From an uncultured Erythrobacter sp. (GTDB lineage Bacteria; Pseudomonadota; Alphaproteobacteria; Sphingomonadales; Sphingomonadaceae), in assembly GCA_947502305.1 (NCBI GenBank), contig CANMZA010000001.1:1736001-1800000 (forward strand): DNA of 64,000 nucleotides. The letters are read 5' to 3'. Each line of letters starts with the position of its first letter. Within the stretch, counting starts at the first letter, position 1. Shown in pieces: positions 9,992 to 19,695 of the stretch. A program made the position numbers and the translations under genes. Below the pieces are notes generated by a model. That model searched no databases and was not told the DNA's origin. It saw only the letters and a program-made list of their open reading frames with translations.

Positions 9992-10020
9992 AATATCGGT
10001 GTTTTGCGGCGCTTTTTCAA
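9992..10020 (-). promoter_or_regulatory. Sigma-70-like promoter for the BI-1 gene
   Basis: On the minus strand TTGAAA (10020-10015) and GATATT (9997-9992) are separated by exactly 17 bases. That is a good -35 and a fair -10 box, 55 bases upstream of the start codon. It was assigned by eye. Confidence 0.45.
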
Positions 10021-10084
10021 GCAAAACCGGACGCTGCTTGTCGAAATTTGTTCAGCTTCAATAGCTATATGCTTAACGCGGCGT

Positions 10085-10915
10085 TTAGTTCCCGCCCGCT
10101 GACAGCTCCGCGCCGCGATCACTGGTCGCTTTTAAGGTGCGCGTCAGCAGCTCTTTCAAAGCATCATCCGCGTCGAGCACATTGAGCCCCTCGCGCGTCA
10201 TACCGCCCGGACTGGCCACACGGTCGGCCAATGCGCCCGGCGAAACATCCGCGCCCGCCGCCAAAGATGCCGCGCCGTCCACCATGGCAAGCGCGAGGCT
10301 GCGTGATTGATCCGCTTGAAGCCCCAAATCCGCCCCGGCCTGCGCCAAGGCATCAATGAACCTGTACACAAATCCCGGCCCCGACCCGGCCAATGCCGTG
10401 GCGAGATCATATTTATCTTCTTCAGGCAGCCACACCGCATTGCCGAGCAGATCGAAAAACTCCGACACGCCCGCCCGCTTTGTTTCGGCCAAGCCGCTTT
10501 CAAACAGAATGATGGGCGATTTGCCTATTCGGGAGGCCAAATTGGGCATCACCCGCACATGCGCGCTGGCGGCGGGAAAGGCGTCTTGCAATTGAGCCAC
10601 CGTCAATCCCGCGAGCAGTGAATAAACCGCCCTGCCCTCCGCCAAGGTTTGGAAATCAGGGGCAACTTCGCCCAATTGATGCGGCTTAAAACCCAGTATG
10701 ATCGCATCATGCGTGCCCGCATCCGCGGCCTGTGCCGCATCGCGATAAGAGGTCACACCCGCAGGCACCGGCTTTGGCGACCGGTTCAGAACCGCAAATC
10801 GCGCAGGATCAACGCCCGCCGCCAGCCATCCGGCCAGCATCGCGCCAGACATATTACCATATCCGATAATCAGCAGGCGGCCTATTTGCGCAGCTTGGGT
10901 CATGTGCATCACCAT
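10085..10915 (-). CDS. proC: Pyrroline-5-carboxylate reductase
   Basis: This 276-aa enzyme catalyses the last step of proline synthesis, NAD(P)H reduction of pyrroline-5-carboxylate. The N-terminal Rossmann motif is IGYGNMSGAM (17-26). The C-terminal dimerisation domain contains ALAGSGPGFVYRFIDAL and the signature near VASPGGMTREGL. Three closely spaced in-frame ATGs (10915, 10909, 10903) could start it; AGGA sits near the first two, and I took the longest. The YbjN-domain gene lies 20 nt upstream, a pairing common in alphaproteobacteria, so they are likely co-transcribed. Confidence 0.94.
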   Translation of the reverse strand: MVMHMTQAAQIGRLLIIGYGNMSGAMLAGWLAAGVDPARFAVLNRSPKPVPAGVTSYRDAAQAADAGTHDAIILGFKPHQLGEVAPDFQTLAEGRAVYSLLAGLTVAQLQDAFPAASAHVRVMPNLASRIGKSPIILFESGLAETKRAGVSEFFDLLGNAVWLPEEDKYDLATALAGSGPGFVYRFIDALAQAGADLGLQADQSRSLALAMVDGAASLAAGADVSPGALADRVASPGGMTREGLNVLDADDALKELLTRTLKATSDRGAELSAGGN

Positions 10916-10935
10916 CTTTCCTACCGCTTAGATGG

Positions 10936-11442
10936 CTATGCTTCCCCGGCCGCGTCAACCATCGCCGCATCCAAGGCATCTCGCGGGCTTTTGTCGCCCC
11001 ACAGCACAAATTGAAACGCGGGATAAAACCGGTCGCATTCATCAATCGCGCATTCAACCAAGGCCTGCGCCTGTTGCAGCGATAATGTCCCATCATCGCC
11101 GAGCAATACGCCGTGCCGATAAAGCAGCACGTCACCATTCGACCAAATATCAAAGTGGCCCAGCCACATTTGCTCATTAATCAGACTAAGCAATTCATAA
11201 GCATTGGTGCGTTTGTCATCGGTGACGCGAATGTCGGGCAGGCAAAGGAATTGCAGAACATTGTCCGTCGCCCGCCAAATCGCGCGCAGCTGATATTTGG
11301 TCCAGCTGCCTTGCACTTCGCCGACCATTTCATCCTCGGCCGCGATTTCGCAATCCCAGCCGCGCGCCTCGAACAAAGCGGCGAGCATTTCGATCGGGGC
11401 GGCGTCTTCGTCGGACGCATATTCGGCCTCACGCGGTCTCAC
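10936..11442 (-). CDS. YbjN domain-containing protein
   Basis: The 168-aa protein matches the YbjN family (putative chaperone-like or sensory-transduction regulators with a type III chaperone-like fold), with IWRATDNVLQFLCLPD in the first half and EQMWLGHFDIWSNGDVLLYRHG in the centre. No catalytic residues are evident. The proposed start is a GTG at 11442 with no clear ribosome site, and the first in-frame ATG is 18 codons further in, so the N-terminus is uncertain. It is followed directly by proC. Confidence 0.85.
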   Translation of the reverse strand: MRPREAEYASDEDAAPIEMLAALFEARGWDCEIAAEDEMVGEVQGSWTKYQLRAIWRATDNVLQFLCLPDIRVTDDKRTNAYELLSLINEQMWLGHFDIWSNGDVLLYRHGVLLGDDGTLSLQQAQALVECAIDECDRFYPAFQFVLWGDKSPRDALDAAMVDAAGEA

Positions 11443-11616
11443 GTCAGATTGCCAGTTGGTAGGAAGGGGGAGCGAGGGGGAGCTGTGTTTTTCATCGAGG
11501 CGAGGAATGCCCGTTAACCCCGCGCCTTGGCAATGCGCGCATCACCTCGCGCTGGGGAGAACCCATTTCGCCTGTTCAAACCTTGTGCAAAAGAAGCCGG
11601 GGATGACCGGTATTTA

Positions 11617-13251
11617 TCACCTAAGTTCCTGAATTTCAGTGCCTTCTGGACTGGTATAGGCGAAGGTCTCGATGCCCTGCTGTGCCAAGGCGTTGATCAA
11701 AGCGCGCGCATCGGCACGGGTTTCAACCGGGCCGGCTAACAAGCGGTTTGCTTGCCCCCACGGCGTCACATGGGGTTCAAAATCGCCAAGCAATTCCGGC
11801 GCGCGCCGTGTGAAACGCCGCCAATCAAAGCGTAAGGCGCTGACATCGCGGCCAGTGGCCAATTGCACCCAGATGCGGCGCGGGTGCTCCGGCTCGGCTG
11901 GTTCTGGTTCCGGCTGAGCCTCACGCGGGACCTCGATCGAGGCGATATCAACAGCTTGGCCGGTCGCGCCCGCCACAGGCATTTCGCCGCCGTCAAGGTC
12001 CGCGAAAGCGTCGGCTACGCTGGATGCCGGTTGCGTTTGTTGCGGCTGAACTGGATTTGTTTGAGCTGCTTGGGGAACGGATTGGACAATGGGCGCTGCC
12101 GCGACTTGTACTGGAGTTGGCGCGGGAGCGATCACAGTTTCTTGGGCGGTTTGAGCCGCCTCGTTGACCTGCGTTGTCGCAATATCCAGCAAGGCTCCGC
12201 TGGCCGCCGCCGCATCGCCGCTGCGCGCCAGATCGAAACCGGGTTGTGCAATCGCGCTTGGCTGGGCCGGCTGCACACTGGGTGCGGGAGTAGCAGAAGG
12301 AGTAGCGGACGCACTTTCAGAAGCGCTGGCCGGAACACTGCTCGGCACACTGGCTGCTGCCAAAACTGTTGGGGCCGCGTCTGCCCTGGTGGTTTCAGGG
12401 GACGATCCCAGCGGCGCACCAGAAGGTTCAAGCAGCGAACCTGCCGCGCCTTCGCGTGCGAAACGCGCAATTCGCGGATCTTCGCGGCCAATATCGGCGG
12501 CGCGCGGGAATATGCCCAAATTCGCCGCCGCGGCTTGCTGCGCCGCCGTTAAGCGCGGCATGTAAGCGAGATAGGGATTGATGCGCGTCGCGAGGTCCGG
12601 CGGCATCACCGCATCGACAATACCCTCGGCGCGTTCTTGCTCTCCCATAATCGCCAAACCAAACGCGCGGGCGCGGAATGCGGCAACATCGCGCGCCTCA
12701 AGCAGCGGGGCGAGCGAGGATTGAAAGCCGCTTTCATTGCCCGAAATCGCATAGCTCAACGCCAATCTGCGGCGGGCTTCATCATCGCTGGGGCTCAATT
12801 CTATGGCGCGTTTATAGGCGGCCTGCGCGGCATCTTGATCGCCGACCAGATCGAACGCCAATGCTTGATCGCTCAGGACTTCGCGCGGCTGCGCCCCGGC
12901 ACTGCGCGCAGCGTTGAAGAGCGGGATTGCCTCCACCGGCCTGCCAGAGCGCAAATAAACCCGCGCAAGGCCGAGCTTTACGCGCGAATCCTCCGGCGCC
13001 ATTTCCGATGCGCGCCCATAAAACCCGATAGCCGCATCGTGATCATTCACCGCGAGCGAGGCATCGCCGGCTTCCAACAAAGCGGTGATGCTGCGCGGTC
13101 GGCGCGCCAATTCGAGCAAAGCACGGTTGAGCCGCTGGACTTCGGGCGAAGGGAGCGGCTGCACGACTTCGCGCCCAGTCGAAGTCTGAGCAGCGGCGCT
13201 ATAGAACGGCGCGGTGGCGGCCAAAGCGGCCAGAATGAAATAATGTCTCAC
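11617..13251 (-). CDS. TPR and SPOR-domain exported protein
   Basis: This 544-aa protein has a signal peptide (cleavage near AAAQT, residue 22), about four TPR-like helical repeats (45-230), a long Ala/Pro/Gln-rich linker (about 270-440) and a C-terminal SPOR domain (RRIWVQLATGRDV ... AFAYTSPEG region, about 460-540). SPOR domains bind denuded septal peptidoglycan, so a periplasmic role at the division site is likely. This fits its position 101 bases downstream of ftsZ. The start is a GTG at 13251. The exact function is not known. Confidence 0.85.
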   Translation of the reverse strand: MRHYFILAALAATAPFYSAAAQTSTGREVVQPLPSPEVQRLNRALLELARRPRSITALLEAGDASLAVNDHDAAIGFYGRASEMAPEDSRVKLGLARVYLRSGRPVEAIPLFNAARSAGAQPREVLSDQALAFDLVGDQDAAQAAYKRAIELSPSDDEARRRLALSYAISGNESGFQSSLAPLLEARDVAAFRARAFGLAIMGEQERAEGIVDAVMPPDLATRINPYLAYMPRLTAAQQAAAANLGIFPRAADIGREDPRIARFAREGAAGSLLEPSGAPLGSSPETTRADAAPTVLAAASVPSSVPASASESASATPSATPAPSVQPAQPSAIAQPGFDLARSGDAAAASGALLDIATTQVNEAAQTAQETVIAPAPTPVQVAAAPIVQSVPQAAQTNPVQPQQTQPASSVADAFADLDGGEMPVAGATGQAVDIASIEVPREAQPEPEPAEPEHPRRIWVQLATGRDVSALRFDWRRFTRRAPELLGDFEPHVTPWGQANRLLAGPVETRADARALINALAQQGIETFAYTSPEGTEIQELR

Positions 13252-13352
13252 AGACTTGTCCGCTAACCTATTTTTGCAGCAAGGCTAGTCGCCACGCCAT
13301 GAACGCGGGGCGAACTGCGCGGCGCACCCGGTAAAGCGATTGTGAGCGCCGT

Positions 13353-15227
13353 TTACTGGTTGTTCTGACGGCCCAGGAAACGCGGAATGCTGAGTGCAGG
13401 CGCATCATCGCCATCCTCATCATCATCGTCATCCGAACCGGAAGAACGCGACAAATTGGCCATGCGTTCAAACAAAGTGCTGCCGCCTGCGGCCCCACCT
13501 GATCCCCCGCCCGAGCCGGAGCTTTTCGCTGCGGCATCACCGGTGTCATCACCATCCGCATCAGCGCCAGCTCCCAGAATGCCAGCCCGGCGTCCGCCGC
13601 CAAGGCGCGCTTCGACAGGCTTGTTTTCTTCTGCCAAACGATCTGCGTCAGCGAGCAAATCATCTTGCCCATCCGCACCAGATCCGCCTTCGCCAAGCTC
13701 CTGATATTCAGCGTAATCGCCGCCTAGGTCGAGCGTATCGCCCTCACCCTGATCCGATGCCTGATCCGACGCGTCATCCGATCCGCCCATAAAGCCATCA
13801 TCGTCTTCTGCACCGCGAAGCCCAGCGAGCGGATCGACAATGCCGTCAACATCATCGCCGACATCGCCCATTTCATCGCCTGCTTGCATACCGCTCAGGT
13901 CGAAAGGCTCATTCCCGCCACTGGCGGTTTCTGCGGCTTCGGGCTCTTCTTCCTCAAAACTGCCATCATCGGAGTGATCGTCAGCGTGATCATCAACGCT
14001 TTCGTCGTCCTCATCCTCAGCCGCCATCGCCTCTGCCACCGGGTCTGGAATGACAGGCGCGGGGCTTGGCGGGGTCAATTCAATCACGGGCTCTTCGGCA
14101 GGCTCCGGCGCGATCTCAGCTGCGGTGCCAGTATCGAGTCCAGTCTCGAGGGCAGCATCTGAACTGCTCTCATTTTCGCCCGACAATTCCAGCACAGGCC
14201 GTTTCGGCGCGCGCGAACTCGACAAGGATGTTGGCACAGAGCGCGGTGTTTCCCCGCCCGCTGTCTGTTCAATCCCGGTTGCCACCACAGAAACGCGGAT
14301 CTTGCCCGATAGGTCAGGGTTAAACGCGCTGCCCCAAATAATGTTGGCATCTTCGTCAACCAGATCGCGGATGTGGTTTGCGGCTTCATCCACCTCCATC
14401 AGCTTCATGTCTTCGCCGCCGATGATCGAGATGATGACGCCTTTCGCGCCCTGCATGCTGACCCCATCAAGCAGTGGGTTCGCAATCGCTTGCTCGGCTG
14501 CGTCAAGAGCGCGGTTCTGGCCTTCGCCCTCGCCCGTGCCCATCATCGCCTTGCCCATTTCACTCATGACAGAGCGAACATCCGCAAAATCGAGATTGAT
14601 CAGGCCCGGCATCACCATCAAATCGGTGATGGAGCGCACGCCTTGCTGCAAAACTTCATCGGCCAACTCGAACGCTTCTTTAAACGTCGTCTCAGGCTTT
14701 GCGACCAGAAACAGGTTCTGGTTCGGGATCACGATCAACGTGTCGACGTGATCCTGCAATTCAGCAATGCCTGCCTCGGCGGCGCGCATCCGGCGCGTCC
14801 CTTCAAACAGGAACGGTTTGGTCACAACACCAACGGTCAAAACGCCCATACGCCGCGCCGCTTCTGCGATCACAGGGGCCGCGCCGGTGCCAGTGCCGCC
14901 GCCCATACCGGCGGCGATAAAGACCATATTCACGCCCTCAAGCGCTTCTTCGATGTCAGAGACGGTTTCTTCCGCTGCCGCTTTGCCGACCTCTGGCCGC
15001 GCGCCTGCACCCAGGCCGCCGGTGATATCCGGGCCAAGCTGGATGCGCGTTTCAGCAGAGCTGGTGCTCAATGCCTGCGCATCCGTGTTGGCGACGATAA
15101 ATTCGACGCCCTCAATTTCTGAGGCGATCATATTGCCAATGGCATTGCCACCCGCGCCGCCAATCCCGATTACGGTGATTTTGGGGCGCAGATCGTCTGT
15201 GCCTGCTGGTCCGATATTGATGCTCAT
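13353..15227 (-). CDS. ftsZ: Cell division protein FtsZ with long acidic linker
   Basis: FtsZ is the tubulin-like GTPase that forms the Z ring. The 624-aa protein has the GTPase core in about 1-320 ([11 protein letters not shown] near 20-30, GGGTGTG at 109-115). An unusually long Asp/Glu/Gly/Ala-rich linker of nearly 290 residues follows, then the conserved C-terminal peptide [11 protein letters not shown] that contacts FtsA. ATG 15227 with GGAGG upstream is the conserved start; 15 upstream codons are rejected. It ends the dcw cluster and has its own 209-bp leader containing a DnaA box, implying independent transcription besides read-through from ftsA. Confidence 0.97.
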   Translation of the reverse strand: MSINIGPAGTDDLRPKITVIGIGGAGGNAIGNMIASEIEGVEFIVANTDAQALSTSSAETRIQLGPDITGGLGAGARPEVGKAAAEETVSDIEEALEGVNMVFIAAGMGGGTGTGAAPVIAEAARRMGVLTVGVVTKPFLFEGTRRMRAAEAGIAELQDHVDTLIVIPNQNLFLVAKPETTFKEAFELADEVLQQGVRSITDLMVMPGLINLDFADVRSVMSEMGKAMMGTGEGEGQNRALDAAEQAIANPLLDGVSMQGAKGVIISIIGGEDMKLMEVDEAANHIRDLVDEDANIIWGSAFNPDLSGKIRVSVVATGIEQTAGGETPRSVPTSLSSSRAPKRPVLELSGENESSSDAALETGLDTGTAAEIAPEPAEEPVIELTPPSPAPVIPDPVAEAMAAEDEDDESVDDHADDHSDDGSFEEEEPEAAETASGGNEPFDLSGMQAGDEMGDVGDDVDGIVDPLAGLRGAEDDDGFMGGSDDASDQASDQGEGDTLDLGGDYAEYQELGEGGSGADGQDDLLADADRLAEENKPVEARLGGGRRAGILGAGADADGDDTGDAAAKSSGSGGGSGGAAGGSTLFERMANLSRSSGSDDDDDEDGDDAPALSIPRFLGRQNNQ

Positions 15228-15344
15228 CGCTTTAATCCTCCAGACGCATGTTTTGAGCCTTAGGGCGCTCAAATTTTACGCGGCTTTCCTACGTCTTAAT
15301 GTCTGTGACACATTCGTAATGCGCCTGTTATCCCGCAGAAATCC

Positions 15345-15353
15345 TTATCCACA
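15345..15353 (+). promoter_or_regulatory. Perfect DnaA box in the ftsA-ftsZ gap
   Basis: TTATCCACA matches the consensus DnaA box 9/9 and sits 118 bases upstream of the ftsZ start. A weaker TTATCCCGC lies 17 bases away at 15328-15336, and a GAATC (CcrM-type GANTC) site is at 15405-15409. In Caulobacter, DnaA activates ftsZ; the same role here is inferred. Confidence 0.65.
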
Positions 15354-15372
15354 GGCGGCTATTAACCCTGAT

Positions 15373-15400
15373 ATGGCCCTCATACACTATCGCGGGCCAT
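15373..15400 (-). repeat. Inverted repeat between ftsA and ftsZ
   Basis: Perfect 7-bp arms ATGGCCC / GGGCCAT are separated by 14 bases, 37 bases after the ftsA stop. There is no T-run, so it is not a convincing terminator; it may be a processing or binding site. Confidence 0.4.
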
Positions 15401-15436
15401 GATTGAATCCCCCGGCATGTAACAAGTTGGTACTTC

Positions 15437-16801
15437 TTAGAAATATTCCCGCACCGCTCTGAACCACCGCGACAGGGCAAATGTTGCGCCGATGGAGCCG
15501 CCAAAATCAGCGCCTCCTGCAAACCGCGCGCCGATTGCGCGAATATCGACGGGGTCTTCCGCCGCATACAGACACAAGCCCGCCAGCCCCGCAAATCCGG
15601 GGGTCGCATGCGCCTCCGGCAGACCCGTTAGCGTCGGTGCCCGTCCGATCCGCACCGGCATAGCAAGCGCGCTTTGCGTAAATTCGGCAAGCCCCGCCAA
15701 TTCCGCGCCGCCGCCTGTCAACACGACTTGGCCCGCGCGCGTTCCAGTGAAGCCCATTTCTTTAAGAGCTTTGCCGATCTCTCCGATAATCTGCGATTGG
15801 CTTTGCGTAATCACCGATATCAATTCGGCCCGCGCGATCCGGTTTTTATCATCCGCCCCGCGCGCCTGCGGGCCAGAAGGTTCGCCGCTTGCCCCTTCAT
15901 TGGGTCCGTAAACCGGGATCATTTCGCGGTGATCGCTGGGGCTGGCGATGGCCGAGCCGGAGACACATTTGAGCCGTTCTGCCTGAAACCGGCGGATGCC
16001 AAAGGCACTGGCCACAGCATCTGTAATATCGCCCGATCCCATGGGAATGGCGCGCAGACCAAGCAACATGCCCGCCGCAAACACCGAAACATTGGTCACA
16101 TCGCTGCCGATTTCGACCAAGGCGACGCCAAGCTCGCGCTCTTCTTCGGATAGGCACGCATAGCCAGAGGCGAGCGGCGCGGCGACGACGGCTTCTACTT
16201 CCAAATGCGCGTTCTGAACCGCCTCCATCAAATTGCGAACCGGCGCGCCATCGGCGAGCATGACATGCACATCAACGCCCAAACGTTCCGCATGTAGCCC
16301 GCGCGGATTGGCGACCCCATGCGCGCCATCCAGCGTGTAATGAGCAGGCTGCGCATGTAGGACAGTGCGGCCATCGGGCTGGATCGTATCGCGAGCCTCA
16401 ATCAGCAGATGTTCGACATCTTCTTCTTCGATCCGGCGCCCGCCAATTTCAATCTCGACATTGGAAACATTGCTTTTCAGCCCCGCTCCCGCACAGGCGA
16501 TCCACACGCTTTGCACGCTGGTCCCGGCGTTCTTTTCCGCACGCTCCACCGCATCGCGAATGGCATAGGTCGCAGCTTTCATATCGGTGACATAGCCGCG
16601 CTTGATCCCTTGGCTGGCGCGGTGGCCGGACCCAAGGACGATCAAATCGCCTGTCTCTGTCTCTCCCATAATCATCGCAGAAATGCGGAACGATCCGACA
16701 TTCACCGCGCCGAAAATCTTGGCGAGGCGCGCACGCGGCGGCGCGGCCTTTGCAGGGGCGGTTTTAAGACCTGCTTTTGGGGCGGTTTTCGTGATTGCCA
16801 T
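15437..16801 (-). CDS. ftsA: Cell division protein FtsA
   Basis: FtsA is the actin-like ATPase that tethers FtsZ to the membrane. The 454-aa protein has a basic Ala/Lys/Pro N-terminal extension of about 28 residues before the actin fold. Subdomain 1C (SHS2) and the phosphate motifs are in place (IEIGSDVTNVSVFAAG, VVLTGGGAELAGL), and the C-terminal amphipathic helix SRWFRAVREYF is the membrane anchor. AGGAA precedes the ATG. The ftsQ stop lies 17 nt upstream. Confidence 0.96.
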   Translation of the reverse strand: MAITKTAPKAGLKTAPAKAAPPRARLAKIFGAVNVGSFRISAMIMGETETGDLIVLGSGHRASQGIKRGYVTDMKAATYAIRDAVERAEKNAGTSVQSVWIACAGAGLKSNVSNVEIEIGGRRIEEEDVEHLLIEARDTIQPDGRTVLHAQPAHYTLDGAHGVANPRGLHAERLGVDVHVMLADGAPVRNLMEAVQNAHLEVEAVVAAPLASGYACLSEEERELGVALVEIGSDVTNVSVFAAGMLLGLRAIPMGSGDITDAVASAFGIRRFQAERLKCVSGSAIASPSDHREMIPVYGPNEGASGEPSGPQARGADDKNRIARAELISVITQSQSQIIGEIGKALKEMGFTGTRAGQVVLTGGGAELAGLAEFTQSALAMPVRIGRAPTLTGLPEAHATPGFAGLAGLCLYAAEDPVDIRAIGARFAGGADFGGSIGATFALSRWFRAVREYF

Positions 16802-16818
16802 TTGCTGCGTTCCTGCCT

Positions 16819-17721
16819 TTAAGACCCTGCGCCCAATTCAACCGCATCGGCGCGGCCTGGCACTCGCATATAAATGCGCGGCGGCGAACGCATGTCGAAT
16901 GTCGCCACTTGGCCGCCCAGCAACCGGTTTTGCCCATCCATCCGCGCGAATTTCACCAAAGCGCTGGCCGATTCCTCCGCGCCTTCTGGCAAGGCAAGCA
17001 CTTGCCCGCTTTTGAACGACAGGTTCCAACGGCGATTGCCGACCCATTCCGCCCCTTCGACCTGCGGGCCAAGCGCGGGCGCAGCGGCCAGCAAACGATC
17101 GAGCGGCGCGACTTGTTTCGCCGCACCCGGACCCGATATGCGCAGCATCTCTGCCGCCGCCTCTTCGCCGACCGGCTCTAACTCTTCGCCCTCTGCATCG
17201 ATCAAGACCATCCGGTCCGGTTTTTGCAGCACCGCATGCGGCTCTCTTTCAACAATGTCGATCGCGAGCGTTGACGGCAGTTGGATTGAAACCCGCGCAT
17301 CTTTAACCCACGGCAATTCGAGCAATTCTGCGCGCAAAGCCTCAATTTCAACTTGCGGCATTGGCCGGTCTTGCTGCGCCAAAGCGCGGGCGTAAACTTG
17401 CCGCTCATCCATCCGGTTGGTGCCGGTGACGCGCACATGTTTCACTTCAAAACCGGCATCCGATGCCATCGCGGAAACTTGCGCCTGCGCCATTGCCGGG
17501 ACACCGGCAAGGTTTGCAATCACGAATGCGATCCCAACCGCTCCGCCGATAATCAGCGTCAGCCAGATTGTGCTCCACTGCTCCTCAGTAAACGGGAGCA
17601 GCCCCATCAGCCGGTCGATAATGCCGGTCGTCTTGGCCTTTGCCCGGCGCGCGCCCGCGGCGCGGCTTTGCGATTTGGCGGCGCGGCGTACTCCGGTTCC
17701 GCTGCGTTTAATCTTGGCCAT
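16819..17721 (-). CDS. ftsQ: Cell division protein FtsQ
   Basis: FtsQ is the bitopic divisome linker that recruits FtsB/FtsL. The 300-aa protein has a very basic cytoplasmic tail (1-45), one transmembrane helix (about 55-80), and a periplasmic POTRA domain (EVKHVRVTGTNRM ... ) followed by the beta domain. I chose ATG 17721 because a perfect AGGAGG lies six bases upstream; an in-frame ATG 12 codons earlier (17757) would overlap ddl by 50 bases without such a site. The chosen start still overlaps the end of ddl by 14 bases. Confidence 0.93.
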   Translation of the reverse strand: MAKIKRSGTGVRRAAKSQSRAAGARRAKAKTTGIIDRLMGLLPFTEEQWSTIWLTLIIGGAVGIAFVIANLAGVPAMAQAQVSAMASDAGFEVKHVRVTGTNRMDERQVYARALAQQDRPMPQVEIEALRAELLELPWVKDARVSIQLPSTLAIDIVEREPHAVLQKPDRMVLIDAEGEELEPVGEEAAAEMLRISGPGAAKQVAPLDRLLAAAPALGPQVEGAEWVGNRRWNLSFKSGQVLALPEGAEESASALVKFARMDGQNRLLGGQVATFDMRSPPRIYMRVPGRADAVELGAGS

Positions 17722-18712
17722 TCGCGGCCTCCTGCCCTTCCGCTGTTTCTTGGCCATCGGTTTTTAAACCATGAACTCGGATCGCCTCCATCACGATCAA
17801 TTCCACCAATTCGGCATATCCAATATCAGCTTGGCGCGCCTGTTCCGGCACCAGGCTGAGCGGTGTCATCCCCGGCTGCGTGTTGGTTTCAAGGACGAAC
17901 AAGCCTTCTTCGCCCAGCTCATCATCCCAGCGGAAATCGGTGCGGCTTGTCCCGTGGCAGCCCAGCACTTCATGCGCCTTGATCGCATAATGTTCGCACA
18001 AAGCAGCAATCTCTGGCGGGATTTTCGCGGGGCAAACATGCTGCGTTCGCCCTTCTGTATATTTGTGCTCGTAATCGTAGAAACCGGTTTCGATAATCAG
18101 TTCGGTCACACCCAAAGCGCGCGGGCCGCCTGCGCCGTCGATCACCGCAGTGGTCAATTCGCGGCCCTTGATGAACGGCTCTGCAAGCAATTCGTCAAAT
18201 TCCTGCCACGGCCCTGCCGCATCGCGGGCAATCGGATTGCCGATATTGCTGCCTTCGGTGACAATCGCGACGCCGACGGATGACCCTTCATTGACCGGTT
18301 TCAGCACGTAAGGACGCGGCAGAGGGTCTCTTTCAAACAGCTCAGCACACGGCACAATTCGTCCGCCCGGCATGGGGATGCCATGCGGGGTCAGCGCCTG
18401 TTTCGTCAGCTGTTTATCAATCGCAATTACAGAGGTCGCGAGCCCGGAATGGGTGTAGGCAATGCCCATCAGATCGAGCATCCCTTGGACGCTGCCATCT
18501 TCACCCGGCACGCCGTGCAGCGCGTTGAAAACCACATCAGGCTTCGCCGCCGCCAAACGCTGCGCCACATCGCGGCCCATATCGATTTGCGTGACGCGGT
18601 GGCCGTTCATCTCCAACGCATCGGCAATCCCGGCCCCGCTCATCAACGAAACCTCACGCTCATTCGCCCAGCCGCCCATCAGGACAGCGATATGAAGGGG
18701 TGGTTTGCTCAT
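17708..18712 (-). CDS. ddl: D-alanine--D-alanine ligase
   Basis: Ddl joins two D-alanines for the peptidoglycan stem. The 334-aa ATP-grasp enzyme shows MGGWANEREVSLMSG near the N-terminus, the NEGSSVGVAIV loop, and ETNTQPGMTPLSLVPEQA near the C-terminus. A Glu/Gln/Gly-rich tail of about 20 residues extends beyond the usual family end and overlaps the ftsQ start. ATG 18712 overlaps the murB stop as ATGA; the nine-codon upstream extension is rejected. Confidence 0.96.
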   Translation of the reverse strand: MSKPPLHIAVLMGGWANEREVSLMSGAGIADALEMNGHRVTQIDMGRDVAQRLAAAKPDVVFNALHGVPGEDGSVQGMLDLMGIAYTHSGLATSVIAIDKQLTKQALTPHGIPMPGGRIVPCAELFERDPLPRPYVLKPVNEGSSVGVAIVTEGSNIGNPIARDAAGPWQEFDELLAEPFIKGRELTTAVIDGAGGPRALGVTELIIETGFYDYEHKYTEGRTQHVCPAKIPPEIAALCEHYAIKAHEVLGCHGTSRTDFRWDDELGEEGLFVLETNTQPGMTPLSLVPEQARQADIGYAELVELIVMEAIRVHGLKTDGQETAEGQEAANGQD

Positions 18713-19695
18713 GGCCGGCCCACCCGCTTGATTTCCCACTCCAACTGAACGCCGGAATGCGCGTAAACCTTCTCGCGCACGATCTCGCCCAGCCCTTCAA
18801 TATCCGCCGCTGTCGCGCCGCCAGTATTGATCAGGAAATTGCAGTGCTTCTCGCTCACTTGCGCCTTGCCGTTCATCAAACCGCGGCAACCGGCCTCATC
18901 AATCAATTTCCAACTGCTGTGGCCCGGCGGGTTTTTGAAGGTTGAACCGCCGGTCATGCTGCCGATTGGCTGCGCGCCTTTGCGTTGGTCAGAAATGCGC
19001 GCCATTTCGGCCTTGATCGTGTCGGGATCGCCCGGCACGCCTTCGAACCGAACCTCCACCACCACTGCGCCGTCGGGCAAAGCGGAATGGCGGTAGGAAT
19101 ATTGCAAGTCAGCATTGGTCAGCGTGACGAATTCACCGCCCGGCAAAATCACATCGCAATCGGTCAGCACATCGCAAGTTTCGCGGCCATAACATCCGCC
19201 ATTCATCCGGGTCACGCCGCCAACCGATCCGGGGATGCCGGTCAAAAATGCAAGGCCATCAATCCCGGCCTTCGCCGCGCGCCGCGCCGCCATATTAGCA
19301 GGCGCAGCAGAGCCCGCCTTCAGCGTCGTCGCTCCCGTGACCTCGACATTGGCGAAGGGTGCGCCCAATTTGATCACAACGCCCGGCACTCCGCCATCGC
19401 GGATGATCATATTGGACCCCACGCCCAAAGCCATAACCGGAATTTGGCCATCGAGGCTTTCGCAAAAGCTTTTAAGATCCTCCAGATCAGCCGGTTCAAA
19501 CAGCCAATCGGCTGCCCCGCCCGCCTTAAACCACACGTGTTTCGCCAACGATGCGCCGTGTGTCAGGCGACCGCGAATATTGCCCAATGGCACTGGTGCG
19601 CTCGTGTCACCTTCCACCGCGCAAGTCGGGGCCATGCCATCATCAAGGTTATCTTGGTCATCCGGCTGACCATCAGGTTGCATCCTATCCATCAT
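18709..19695 (-). CDS. murB: UDP-N-acetylenolpyruvoylglucosamine reductase
   Basis: MurB is the FAD enzyme that completes UDP-MurNAc. The 328-aa protein has the FAD-binding region ([26 protein letters not shown]-like [10 protein letters not shown]) and a catalytic C-terminal part with [18 protein letters not shown]. The first 30 residues are an acidic Asp-rich extension not seen in most MurB proteins. The chosen ATG forms an ATGA overlap with murC, but a shorter start cannot be excluded. Confidence 0.95.
   Translation of the reverse strand: MMDRMQPDGQPDDQDNLDDGMAPTCAVEGDTSAPVPLGNIRGRLTHGASLAKHVWFKAGGAADWLFEPADLEDLKSFCESLDGQIPVMALGVGSNMIIRDGGVPGVVIKLGAPFANVEVTGATTLKAGSAAPANMAARRAAKAGIDGLAFLTGIPGSVGGVTRMNGGCYGRETCDVLTDCDVILPGGEFVTLTNADLQYSYRHSALPDGAVVVEVRFEGVPGDPDTIKAEMARISDQRKGAQPIGSMTGGSTFKNPPGHSSWKLIDEAGCRGLMNGKAQVSEKHCNFLINTGGATAADIEGLGEIVREKVYAHSGVQLEWEIKRVGRP

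Noticed and set aside
13268..13696. 142-aa minus-strand frame overlapping the ftsZ end
   Set aside because: It is an alternative frame of the low-complexity FtsZ linker, with no start site of its own.
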